This document shows positions 39,366 to 47,007 of a stretch of 47,007 nt of DNA, one piece after another. Source of the stretch: Bacillota bacterium. Its GTDB lineage: Bacteria; Bacillota; Clostridia; Christensenellales; Aristaeellaceae. Location of the stretch: positions 1-47,007 of the forward strand of contig JAEZQK010000081.1 of assembly GCA_023413135.1 (NCBI GenBank), read 5' to 3'. Made by a program: the position numbers and the translations under genes. The stretch's first letter is position 1, and every line of letters starts with the position of its first letter. The notes under the pieces are model-generated. The model ran no database searches. It saw only the letters and a program-made list of their open reading frames with translations, and had not been told where the DNA came from.

Positions 39366-39955
39366 CCGTTTCCACCTTCACTTTCTTTTTTTGTTTCATC
39401 TTCAGGGGCTTTTAACTCCCCTGTCCTTTTGAACTTGTCTAAGGCTTTTTTCAGCGGCGCAGGGAAGGGCACGCCCAGCAGCTTCATGTTCTCATAGAAG
39501 GAAAGCCCTTCGTTGCCTATATACCAACCGCATGCCAGATCACGAAAGATATTTGTACCCATCCCCACGCCAGCATCGATCTGGTGGGCTAGGGCAACCA
39601 CAGCCAACATCATGCCTTTTTTCATGAGGCCAATGAAGCCCACTTGACTTGACAACTTCCCGTTAGCAGTCTTTTTGCTTTTCCCGGCCAGTCCCACAAC
39701 AAAGCCGCTGACATAGTCCATAGCCATGATCACTGCCAAGGCATTGGTAATGGGTACCCACCCACCTATACAGCCAGCAACCAAACCGGATATGGCCATA
39801 GCTGTTTTCGTGATGATCTCTGTGTACCGGTCTATTCCGGCACTGGCGTCATCCGGATCCTGGCGTAGCACAAATATGGCCAGTACCGCTCCGCCGGCAC
39901 TGGCCGCAAGCATCTTCATCCTGGCAAGCATCTGCTGCCGCTGTTTCTGTCTCAT
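39362..39955 (-). CDS. Phage holin (Cph1/TcdE-type, phage_holin_4 family)
   Basis: A 197-aa holin-like protein. The core VIMAMDYVSGFVVGLAGK, GKLSSQVGFIGLMKKGMMLA and the IGNEGLSFYENMKLLGVPFP ending match the phage holin 4 / toxin secretion family. Two or three membrane segments are present. The N-terminal 65 residues form an extra anchored extension. It permeabilises the membrane for the lysin encoded upstream. Confidence 0.9.
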   Translation of the reverse strand: MRQKQRQQMLARMKMLAASAGGAVLAIFVLRQDPDDASAGIDRYTEIITKTAMAISGLVAGCIGGWVPITNALAVIMAMDYVSGFVVGLAGKSKKTANGKLSSQVGFIGLMKKGMMLAVVALAHQIDAGVGMGTNIFRDLACGWYIGNEGLSFYENMKLLGVPFPAPLKKALDKFKRTGELKAPEDETKKESEGGNG

Positions 39956-39970
39956 ATGTACACCTGCCAG

Positions 39971-40774
39971 TTACTTGATTTGACCCTGCAGTGCCGTCAG
40001 GAGCTCTTGCGCCGCCGCTCTACTCAGGCTCAGGTTAACCTTGTCTGTTCCCTCCTGAGGGCTGCCGTCGGGCTCATCCTCGATGTTTTGGAGGAACTTC
40101 TCCATGACATAGCCCTGCTTGCCATTGTGGTCCACATATACCCATCCTTCGGGAGAATCCTTGTCCAGAACCTTGACCGTCTGGCCGCTTGGAATCTGAA
40201 TGATGCGAACCGCTTTTTCACTGGCCGCTCCCCGCAGGTTTAGCCCACCACCAATCACCTTGCCTACCCACAATGTTTCCATGATTTCTTCACCTCCTCC
40301 CTGGCCATCGTAAGATACTTTTTTCAGCCGACCGCCCCATTTCCAATTGCCCAGGGATGTATCAATCTTGATGCCGCTGCCTCCGGTCCAGGATGTGCAG
40401 TGCATGATCTGCAAGGGTGCAACACTGATGACCACGCCTACGTGATAATAGTCGCCCAGGTCTGACCCTGATTTGTACCCGGCAGGCAGGGCATACTTCG
40501 CATCCCCGGGCATCCACCGCTTATACACTGCCATGCCGGGCTGCAGCTGGGATACGCTGGAGATGGCCACCAGTTCCCGCATTTCATTCCTTGCGGCATA
40601 GTTGCTGCCATGGGTCTCCTTCCATGCCCCACCGGCTCTGCGCACCGCGCCTATGATCAGCCCAATACAGTCGCAAGTGCCATTGCTCCCATCTCCGCCT
40701 TTCTTGTATACGGGCTTCGCGGTCTGGATAGATTTGCAGGCGGCAAGGAAGGCCGCTATTGATATAGGTGGCAT
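39971..40774 (-). CDS. Phage endolysin: NlpC/P60-type peptidase with SH3 domain
   Basis: A 267-aa lysin. An NlpC/P60-like cysteine peptidase comes first, with catalytic Cys in GTCDCIGLI and His in YYHVGVVI. A bacterial SH3 domain follows (LNLRGAASEKAVRIIQIPSG ... GYVMEKFL), which binds wall peptides. The final Ser/Ala-rich helix is short. ATG 40774 is preferred with GGGAGGG upstream; TTG 40777 is adjacent. It cleaves peptidoglycan stem peptides during lysis and lies just upstream of the holin. Confidence 0.88.
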   Translation of the reverse strand: MPPISIAAFLAACKSIQTAKPVYKKGGDGSNGTCDCIGLIIGAVRRAGGAWKETHGSNYAARNEMRELVAISSVSQLQPGMAVYKRWMPGDAKYALPAGYKSGSDLGDYYHVGVVISVAPLQIMHCTSWTGGSGIKIDTSLGNWKWGGRLKKVSYDGQGGGEEIMETLWVGKVIGGGLNLRGAASEKAVRIIQIPSGQTVKVLDKDSPEGWVYVDHNGKQGYVMEKFLQNIEDEPDGSPQEGTDKVNLSLSRAAAQELLTALQGQIK

Positions 40775-40814
40775 CAATCATCCCTCCCAAAAACAAAATC
40801 AGCGGCCCCGCCGC

Positions 40815-43800
40815 TTACATACTACCGATCATTGTCCGTATTCGATTGACCACCGCTGCACTTAGAGCGTTCCGCTCCTTTATCACCCTGGCCGGAACAC
40901 TTGCCCCGCTTATAATACCGGTATCCGCCAGCCCCTGATACAAAGCCGCCATGTTTGGCATCCAGGTGTGGAAGTGTTTGATGGTATTGGTTCCTGTTGT
41001 CGCTTCGTATGGCAGACTAATCGACGAAAGGCCGTAATAGCTGCGCACCTGGTTCACCCGGCTTTTGAGCTCCAGGATCTCGGGTGCGTGCTTGACGTTG
41101 TTCCCCTCATCCCAAATGAGTGTTCCTGCCGTGAAGGATCTTGCGTAGGTGTTCGCCGCCACTGTCACAGTTGCCGATGCTTCACCAGAAGCGACCCCTT
41201 GGCTGTCTTGCAGCCAGAAACGCAATATCCGATTACCTGCGGTCAGTGTTGGCATCTGAAGCTTTTTGGTTCCTGCTGTTACTGTCCCAACGTTTTGAGC
41301 AGCACCCCCATCCACACTGAAATAAAGAGTTTGAGCCTGTCCATTGGGCTCTGCGCTGATGGCTAATCCCACATACGGCTGAGTATTATACGTGGTTTTC
41401 CCTGCACCAGGGAAGATAATCGTAGGCATTATTGGCGCGCTATTGCGCACCACCTCATTGGATACTTTCCAGTCAGATGCAGATCCCAACGCATCTACTG
41501 TTCTGGATTGATATCTGATTGCTGCACCTCGGATCAGAGTAGGAACAGTGGTGGTGCTGCTCCCAGTGGATGTCTTTAGCGCCTGCCATGCTCCATAGCT
41601 GCTTCCAGGAGGCTTGATTGCGTATTCAATCTCCTGGTGATCAATGTTGTTGTCTGGATCGTACTGTCCTGCCCAGGCAAGCGTAACGTTCCCGCTTTCG
41701 TAGATCGTGGGTGATGCCGTAAATGTAGTAGCTGCTGAAGGGTTGGTATTTTGAATGACCTCATTGGATTCCTTCCAACCCGATGTGGCCCCAAGGGCAT
41801 CCACTGATCTGGTTTGGAATCGGGCCCGTTCCCCGTCGGCAAGCGTCGGTGTGGTAGTGGTACTTGATCCCATAGCGGTTTTTAAGGCAAGCCAGCCGCC
41901 CCATAGTCCAGAAGCAGACCGTATAGTATACTGTATCTCCTGGTGAGAATAGTTCCCGTCCGGATCCGATTGCCCGCTCCATGATAGGGTGATAGCACCA
42001 CTTTCTCGCAGTGCCGGTGACGCAGTGAAGGAAGTCGGAGACAGGGGATTGGAGTTCTGAACCACCTCGTTACTTGCCTTCCAAGCCGATATAGCCCCCA
42101 GCGCGTCAACTGACCGGGTTTGGAATTGGATACTGTCCCCATCGGCCAGGCTCGGTGTCATGGTGGTGCTGCTGCCAGCCGCTGTCTTCAGGGCTTGCCA
42201 GCCGCCGTAATTTCCACCCTTGGGCTTCACCGCATACTGTATCTCCTGGTGGGCATAGTTCCCGTCCGGATCCGATTGCCCGCTCCATGATAGGGTGATA
42301 GCACCACTTTCTCGCAGTGCCGGACCAGCTGTGAATGTGCTTGGCGCCACCGGCTTGCTGTTGGTTTTCAGGGCCGCATAGGTAGCACTGATAGCGCTAT
42401 TGCTCCTTTGCCCCTTGGTGTACACCTTGTAGTAATACGTCTGGCCTTCGGTTGTTTGCGCGGACACTTGCATATTGCCGCTGGTTGCGGTGGAAGCCAA
42501 TTCCCCAAGAAGGCTATATGGACCTCCAGATGCCGTTGCCCTATGGATGATGTACCCTACAATGTCATTAAAGCTTCCCGCCCCGGCACCCGTCCATGAG
42601 ACGGTGACGAAGCCCCCAGCATTGGCCATTGGGGCGGACACATTAACAGCGGTTGGTGCGGAGGGATTGGAATATGTATATATTGTTCGCCCAGCGGAAG
42701 CACCACTGTTCGAATAGGTGCCCAGGGTATAAACCGTATAGGTATAGCTGCTCCCCGCCGTACCGTGGGCAGGAACGGAATAGCTGGTCCCTGTGGTGGC
42801 GGCATAATAAGCCCCGTCCCGATAAATGTGATACCCGGTTACGGGGTTGTTGGTCCCGGCTCCAGCGCCGGACCATGCCAGCGTAACGCTTCCGCCTGCC
42901 GCAGCATACGCAGAGACACCACCACCAATGGTCACCGTGTTTGGTGCGGATGGGGCAGAAAAAGAACATGTTAACGTCGCATACGCCGAGGACTGGCCAG
43001 AATTATATCCCGCCACGCTTCCTTTGGTGAGCACCTTATAGTAAAAGGAACTTCCGTTAGAGGTAGGTGCGGCAACCGCCACCGATCCGGAGCCAGCTGA
43101 AGTGGAAACCGACGTCAAAAAGCTGTATGGTCCGCCCGCACTGGTGGCGCGGTAGATATCATACCCAGTGGCAGGGTTGTTGGTTCCGGACCCAGCTCCC
43201 GACCAGGACAAGGTGACAGAAGCACCAGGAGCAACATTATTTGCGGAAACGCCAACCGATGTCGGCGGGGTACATGCAGTATAGGCATCCTCCAGGATCA
43301 TCCTTAGATACAATGTATTGTCGTTGTTCGTCATGACCCTGCAGGTATGCTGACCACGATAACCCAAGCCAAGCCAAACCCCCTTATAGGCTGTAGGGTT
43401 GGCGTTGATCATGGTCATGATTTCCCTACCGGTTAAGTCAATGTCAAACCATGTAGCCGCATTTGGGACATTACTGAACCCCACCAGATCACAATTCGCA
43501 ACATCCACCATATCAGAACCTGTGTTGGTGGATCGTTCAAAGGCATCCTGGGCGCCTGTGCACATCGCATACAAGGCGGTAAAGGTAGTCGATGTTGTGA
43601 AGTTCCCTGTAATCAGCCCCATGTACGTTTGATGTGGGCCTGTTCCTTGGGTGTCTGTGAGATAGCAATGTAATGACAGCCCCACCAACCGCTTATTTGT
43701 GAAATCAGGAAACGGCTGAAGCTGGACCATGGCTAATTGCCTGCCGTAACCGCCAAACAGTTTGTTCGCCGCACCGGTGCTTTTTTCAGCACTGGATGGC

Positions 43801-43853
43801 GAAAGTGACGATGCGGGGCTTACATTGTACAGGTCATACGTATACTGTGCCAT
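40815..43853 (-). CDS. Phage tail protein with tandem fibronectin type III repeats
   Basis: A 1012-aa probable receptor-binding or tail fibre-associated protein. An N-terminal virion domain (about 1-195) carries WFDIDLTGREI and WLGLGYRGQHT. Three FN3-like modules follow (about 196-490; each with VTLSWSGAG and GYxIYRA), then three closely related 102-residue modules (about 500-800; ESGAITLSWSGQSDPDGNY, QTRSVDALG), then one Ig-like module and a C-terminal segment with HTWMPNMAALYQG. Nearly identical DNA in two modules (306 bases apart) shows recent internal duplication or gene conversion. Position after the tail fibre gene supports host recognition. Confidence 0.85.
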   Translation of the reverse strand: MAQYTYDLYNVSPASSLSPSSAEKSTGAANKLFGGYGRQLAMVQLQPFPDFTNKRLVGLSLHCYLTDTQGTGPHQTYMGLITGNFTTSTTFTALYAMCTGAQDAFERSTNTGSDMVDVANCDLVGFSNVPNAATWFDIDLTGREIMTMINANPTAYKGVWLGLGYRGQHTCRVMTNNDNTLYLRMILEDAYTACTPPTSVGVSANNVAPGASVTLSWSGAGSGTNNPATGYDIYRATSAGGPYSFLTSVSTSAGSGSVAVAAPTSNGSSFYYKVLTKGSVAGYNSGQSSAYATLTCSFSAPSAPNTVTIGGGVSAYAAAGGSVTLAWSGAGAGTNNPVTGYHIYRDGAYYAATTGTSYSVPAHGTAGSSYTYTVYTLGTYSNSGASAGRTIYTYSNPSAPTAVNVSAPMANAGGFVTVSWTGAGAGSFNDIVGYIIHRATASGGPYSLLGELASTATSGNMQVSAQTTEGQTYYYKVYTKGQRSNSAISATYAALKTNSKPVAPSTFTAGPALRESGAITLSWSGQSDPDGNYAHQEIQYAVKPKGGNYGGWQALKTAAGSSTTMTPSLADGDSIQFQTRSVDALGAISAWKASNEVVQNSNPLSPTSFTASPALRESGAITLSWSGQSDPDGNYSHQEIQYTIRSASGLWGGWLALKTAMGSSTTTTPTLADGERARFQTRSVDALGATSGWKESNEVIQNTNPSAATTFTASPTIYESGNVTLAWAGQYDPDNNIDHQEIEYAIKPPGSSYGAWQALKTSTGSSTTTVPTLIRGAAIRYQSRTVDALGSASDWKVSNEVVRNSAPIMPTIIFPGAGKTTYNTQPYVGLAISAEPNGQAQTLYFSVDGGAAQNVGTVTAGTKKLQMPTLTAGNRILRFWLQDSQGVASGEASATVTVAANTYARSFTAGTLIWDEGNNVKHAPEILELKSRVNQVRSYYGLSSISLPYEATTGTNTIKHFHTWMPNMAALYQGLADTGIISGASVPARVIKERNALSAAVVNRIRTMIGSM
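41949..42323. repeat. Near-identical internal repeats in the FN3 tail gene
   Basis: The 69 bases at 41949-42017 are identical to 42255-42323, exactly 306 bases (102 codons) apart. They encode the start of consecutive FN3-like modules. Third-codon identity over this length shows a recent event rather than protein-level selection. Confidence 0.85.
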
Positions 43854-43868
43854 GAAGCCTCACCTCAC

Positions 43869-44627
43869 CTACGCTTCAAATCTCGCATTGTGTATTACTC
43901 CATCCGGGCCCAGTGTGATATTGGCGAACGTCGGGCTGCTGTTCGTATTTACTGCTTGCCCAAGCCGGCCATCTATCTTCTGCTTGTCCTCTACAGACAA
44001 AAAACCTGCCCCGCTTTGACTGGCATTTGCATGGCCATGCTCAGCATTAGCAAATGAACTGGCCGCCTTTCCTCCCACTGTCGCTGCATCTCCTGTGATA
44101 GAAGTGGGTAGTTTTCCAGCAGAATTGAGACGCAGCAGTTTTCCGGCAGTCGGGGTATCCACTGCATCGGTGGCCGGTAGCAAGGCAGCGGGGTTGATCG
44201 TCACCGATACACTGGCGCCATTTGTAAAATCGATGACCACCTCGTAGGTGCGCAATATTGGGGTTTGCTGAATCGGGAGAAGCTTGTCCACGTACTGCCC
44301 AAGCGTGGTATAAGAGAAAATCACCTCGCCAAGGTCTGGATCGGTTGCAAATAATGCGAGTTCACCTATGTCGACTACGTTCCCGACATTGCTGTTGTAG
44401 TACTGCAATGCAATAGACAGAGTAGCGCCCACATAGTTTCGGCTTGCTATAGCGGCATCGTCATACCAATCTATCAGGTCGCTGTATGCTGAAATATCGT
44501 CTTCATCCAGTGCAGTACCCGTTCCAATGGCAGCCCGGGTGAAGGCAACGGGGATGCCCAATGCAATACATTTGGCAATAACGGCCAGCCCGGTCGCCGT
44601 TACCTTTGACTCAATATCCCTTGCCAT
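43869..44627 (-). CDS. Phage tail fibre / tail-collar type protein
   Basis: A 252-aa protein of the phage tail-collar fibre family. The N-terminal AVIAKCIALGIPVAFTRAAI, IGTG and the DIGELALFATDPDLGEVIF segment attach to the baseplate. The C-terminus has a repeat-like AEHGHANASQSGAGFLSVED typical of fibre shafts. It is one base downstream of the tail protein I-like gene. Confidence 0.85.
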   Translation of the reverse strand: MARDIESKVTATGLAVIAKCIALGIPVAFTRAAIGTGTALDEDDISAYSDLIDWYDDAAIASRNYVGATLSIALQYYNSNVGNVVDIGELALFATDPDLGEVIFSYTTLGQYVDKLLPIQQTPILRTYEVVIDFTNGASVSVTINPAALLPATDAVDTPTAGKLLRLNSAGKLPTSITGDAATVGGKAASSFANAEHGHANASQSGAGFLSVEDKQKIDGRLGQAVNTNSSPTFANITLGPDGVIHNARFEA

Positions 44628-45194
44628 CTATTGCGCCTCCTCTATGGTTTGGTTTGAGGTGATCATAAGACCACCACGCACCTGTACCTGTGTTTCTTGA
44701 ATCGTTGTTGGGACCTCATAGATCATCGACACTCCAGCCGGCCGAGGGAGAAGAAGACCCGCGTTGAGCATCTCAAGCTGGAGCGTCGTAAAAGAGCCGC
44801 GGACAATCGCATTGATGCTCATATCCTGGTTGTCGGAAATGACGATGCCCATCTCCGGGAAGCTGCTGGTAAGCAGGTGGGGGAGTGTTTCGTTCGTTCC
44901 ATCCCAACGATTTCGGGCGATCTTCGCTCGAATAAGCTTCCGATAATCCGTATCTTCTAAGTACCGTGAGCCCTCTGTCGGCTGAAAGGGTAGCTTTCGA
45001 GATACACCGGCATATGCCCCGACAATATCCAGCTGCTTGCCCACAGCATGATCCACGCTGAAGGCCCGTTGCATAGACTCCGCGCAGTCGGCAATGTCCT
45101 TAATGATACCAAGACATGAAGAAAGCCACGCCCGAAAGCGTGGCTTGTTTCTGTTTTCCGAAGGAATAAGGTTGAGGTAGTCATTGATATCCAA
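44628..45194 (-). CDS. Phage tail protein I-like / DUF2612-type baseplate wedge protein
   Basis: A 188-aa baseplate component; AVGKQLDIVGAYAGVSRKLP and DYRKLIRAKIARNRWDGTNE match the tail protein I/DUF2612 group. TTG 45194 is the likely start, because AGGGGAGG ends eight bases before it; GTG 45203 overlaps that site. It overlaps the baseplate J end region and links the baseplate to the fibre. Confidence 0.82.
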   Translation of the reverse strand: MDINDYLNLIPSENRNKPRFRAWLSSCLGIIKDIADCAESMQRAFSVDHAVGKQLDIVGAYAGVSRKLPFQPTEGSRYLEDTDYRKLIRAKIARNRWDGTNETLPHLLTSSFPEMGIVISDNQDMSINAIVRGSFTTLQLEMLNAGLLLPRPAGVSMIYEVPTTIQETQVQVRGGLMITSNQTIEEAQ

Positions 45195-45208
45195 GCATAC
45201 CACCTCCC

Positions 45209-46402
45209 CTATATCACCGTTACGGTGACGTCGGCAGGGGTACAGATCGCAATCTCTCTAAAATCCAATTGGATGGTGCCCGCTACATCTGACCCAGACG
45301 GTCCCTTCCTGGCCAGGACGGTTTGCACAGAAAAGGCCGGAACACCGCTGCCCGAGGCAGTAAACGCCAGGGACCATAAATATGAAACATTATAGACCCC
45401 ACCGATCTCCACGGTTTTCGCATAGGAGGACAGAACTGCTTTGATAGCATCCACCATGGTAACATCCCAACCCGCCAGGGCTTTCACTGTGATAGCTGGA
45501 TAGATGGTCACTTGATCAGGCCTAAAGAACCTTACGGTTTTAGGATTCCCATACCCATCCGGAACAGTAACTTCTTGATCCCCGTATGTGCCTGTCCCCG
45601 GTGCCTTTTTCAAAAGGATAGCGCTTGCCACATCTGTATCGCTGCCCCCCTCTGCTACGATGCAAAGGCTATGTGCCGGGATACCGTTGGAATCCGCTAC
45701 ATCCGTATCATTTTCGAATACCTTATGCCGGCCAATGCCAGACACATTCTTAACGGCCGCAATGATACCATCCAGTATACTTCTGCTCGGCAAGCCAATA
45801 GAGGCGGCCCGCCTGGACCGTGCTTCAGCTTCCGTCTCAAGGTTCTGACCCGGCGATGCCGGGAGGGGGTTTGTGACCGTGAACCAGTATGCTGTGGGAG
45901 TATTTATCAGATTGATAGTGCCGGCATCAGCCTGAATAGCGCCGGGTGTGGTGCAAATGGCTAATACTTGGGCTGTTCCATCCTCTCCGAATGTAAACGT
46001 CGCTGGGATCCTCCAAATATATCCATTCTGATCCTTTGCTTGGTGCATCGCCTGCATGGGGATACCGGCTTGCCCAGTAGCGGTGAGGATCACCTTCGAG
46101 TTTGTGGGCAGGTTCCGCTTGATCCCATTGATAGGCAGGATGTAATCAAGGCTTGCACCATAAGCGTAATCTGGGTTCCGGGCATTGTAGCATTCCACCA
46201 GCGCTGCCATAGCATCATTATAGGCCAACGCCTGGATACAGATAGATTGATAGTCCTGTGTATCTTCGCCGAGATAGATGTCCTCGCCGTTTTCATCCGT
46301 GCCCATGATGCGCCTGTAATCGCTCAGCAGCTTGTCTCTGATGTCTACATACTCCGGTACATGGATCCCTGTAGCATCAATATACGGTGCAAAGTAACTC
46401 AT
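45209..46402 (-). CDS. Phage baseplate J-like protein
   Basis: A 397-aa baseplate wedge protein of the Mu/P2 gpJ family. ARNPDYAYGASLDYILPINGIKR-type segments, LETEAEARSRRAASIG and ILDGIIAAVKNVSGI are typical. Myovirus-type contractile tails use it, which points to a myophage-like or contractile particle. The start overlaps the stop of the gp25-like gene by four bases. Confidence 0.93.
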   Translation of the reverse strand: MSYFAPYIDATGIHVPEYVDIRDKLLSDYRRIMGTDENGEDIYLGEDTQDYQSICIQALAYNDAMAALVECYNARNPDYAYGASLDYILPINGIKRNLPTNSKVILTATGQAGIPMQAMHQAKDQNGYIWRIPATFTFGEDGTAQVLAICTTPGAIQADAGTINLINTPTAYWFTVTNPLPASPGQNLETEAEARSRRAASIGLPSRSILDGIIAAVKNVSGIGRHKVFENDTDVADSNGIPAHSLCIVAEGGSDTDVASAILLKKAPGTGTYGDQEVTVPDGYGNPKTVRFFRPDQVTIYPAITVKALAGWDVTMVDAIKAVLSSYAKTVEIGGVYNVSYLWSLAFTASGSGVPAFSVQTVLARKGPSGSDVAGTIQLDFREIAICTPADVTVTVI

Positions 46403-46770
46403 ACGCTGGCGCTCACCCCCATTGTTGTAGTCTCGCCATTGGTGCCAATAACCGTCAAAGGTAGGGTTATTGATCTGGTTGCCCGATTATAGGTGGGCTG
46501 GGACGCCTGAACTAATTTAACCCCCGGAGTCTCTGAAATGTACCCAATGATCTGATGGGCAATCGCACCCGTTTGGTCCTCCGTGACCTTCTCCTTGGTA
46601 AGAAGGTCCAGTGCTGGAGATCCAGCGTCGGGATCCTCGAACCATTCACCACGATGCAAACGCATACGGGATTTTACTGCCTCAATCACTGCAGCGGTGC
46701 CATGAAACAGTTGCCCTTTTCTGCTGATTGGGATCATGTCACCCTGAGCATCAACAGGCCTATATAGCAT
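46399..46770 (-). CDS. Phage gp25-like / DUF2634-type baseplate protein
   Basis: A 123-aa baseplate protein. AVIEAVKSRMRLHRGEWFED and the ITLPLTVIGTNGE strand fit the gp25/W-type lysozyme-like wedge group that lies directly before baseplate J in contractile phages. No catalytic residues are evident. It overlaps baseplate J by four bases. Confidence 0.78.
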   Translation of the reverse strand: MLYRPVDAQGDMIPISRKGQLFHGTAAVIEAVKSRMRLHRGEWFEDPDAGSPALDLLTKEKVTEDQTGAIAHQIIGYISETPGVKLVQASQPTYNRATRSITLPLTVIGTNGETTTMGVSASV

Positions 46771-46819
46771 ATTGACTCACCTCCTAGGCCGTTGTCTTTC
46801 CTACAAGCAGCCGTTAGTA

Positions 46820-46969
46820 TTACACCGTTATAGCCTTGTCCAAACCGCCTTGCGGTGTGGCCAGAATCATGTCGCACTCCGCCTGTGTAATGTATAAAGG
46901 CACATAGCTTCTGACCTTAGATTCGTTGATCCGTGCCATGATCCACATGTTCAAGATAAACTGATACAT
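46820..46969 (-). CDS. Small phage protein, XkdX-like
   Basis: A 49-aa protein (MYQFILNMWIMARINESKVR...) resembling the small XkdX-type tail proteins: a short helix, a basic turn and a YITQAECDMIL ending. GGAGG lies nine bases before ATG 46969. XkdX more often follows the tail fibre; here it precedes the gp25-like gene, so the family call is tentative. The start overlaps the stop of a gene that enters from the right. Confidence 0.5.
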   Translation of the reverse strand: MYQFILNMWIMARINESKVRSYVPLYITQAECDMILATPQGGLDKAITV

Positions 46970-47007
46970 CAAAACATTCCTCCCATTTGTAAGTCCATCA
47001 AAAAAAG
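46969..47007 (-). CDS. Partial 3' end of the upstream tail gene
   Basis: The minus frame entering at the right edge encodes LFLMDLQMGGMF and stops at TGA 46971-46969, overlapping the next start (TGATG). Such overlaps are usual in this operon. Only 12 residues are visible, so no function can be given. Confidence 0.35.
   Translation of the reverse strand, partial: LFLMDLQMGGMF

Larger units (their letters stand above)
25721..47007. mobile_element. Integrated prophage-like element, left end visible
   Basis: The left edge is the tRNA-Arg(ACG) fragment at 25721-25764. The content is a tyrosine integrase (32175-33107), XRE regulator, SOS-type and DNA-repair cargo, low-GC defence-type genes, and a lysis/tail module in phage order at 38922-47007. 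The right end is outside the window. The integrase is about 6.4 kb from the att fragment, which is further than usual, so two nested elements remain possible. Confidence 0.65.

Noticed and set aside
41640..42330. Possible CRISPR-like spaced repeats
   Set aside because: The repeats are 306 bases apart, in frame, and encode FN3-like modules. Unit size and spacing do not fit a CRISPR array.

Overview
The window looks like chromosome of a spore-forming member of the Clostridia (Firmicutes). Three alpha/beta-type small acid-soluble spore proteins, two CotF-type coat proteins, a Firmicutes-style L10 leader before rplJ-rplL, Firmicutes-type LexA boxes and AGGAGG ribosome binding sites support this. 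GC is moderately high in the chromosomal backbone and clearly lower in several cargo genes. I cannot fix the order or genus from sequence alone.

Positions 1-25,700 are mostly chromosomal. They hold the SASP cluster; rplJL; a DUF6157 protein and a PNPOx-fold protein; DegV with a DUF3592 membrane protein; tRNA-Arg(CCG); an unusual membrane-anchored thioredoxin plus GH8-like fusion; a complete branched-chain-type ABC transporter (livG, F, H, M and binding protein) leading into a creatininase-family amidohydrolase; a convergent carbohydrate ABC operon without its own ATPase; cotF-type genes; and a corrinoid-linked operon (UroD-type methyltransferase, DUF2284 Cys-rich protein, ASKHA/2Fe-2S corrinoid activator). 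From 22.4 to 25.7 kb lies a graveyard of mobile DNA: a REP-like hairpin, a serine-recombinase remnant, a 120-bp MITE with a candidate target duplication, an ABC-F remnant and an istB remnant. They surround an intact exported protein with four peptidoglycan-binding modules.

At 25,721-25,764 the 3' half of a tRNA-Arg(ACG) gene stands without its 5' half. This is a typical tyrosine-integrase attachment scar, and I take it as the left edge of an integrated element that runs past the right end of the window. The element carries a small XRE regulator; a low-GC SIR2 protein behind a short upstream ORF; SRAP; an SOS-controlled Y-family polymerase with small companion genes; an AP2-domain protein; the integrase; an ATP-dependent DNA ligase; a low-GC minus-strand block with a TIR / membrane protein / TIR operon and a 710-aa PIN-coiled-coil-membrane protein; and then, after a strong terminator, a phage lysis and tail module (small membrane protein, holin, NlpC/P60-SH3 lysin, FN3-repeat tail protein, tail fibre, tail protein I-like, baseplate J, gp25-like, small XkdX-like protein).

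The most interesting content is the accessory cargo between lysis module and attachment scar. The TIR-TM-TIR operon has its own near-consensus promoter and reads like a Thoeris-like NAD-signalling antiphage system with a membrane effector. It sits next to a membrane-anchored PIN nuclease candidate, with a SIR2 candidate defence protein about 6 kb away. The thioredoxin-GH8 fusion and the corrinoid operon without a visible corrinoid protein are the main chromosomal oddities.
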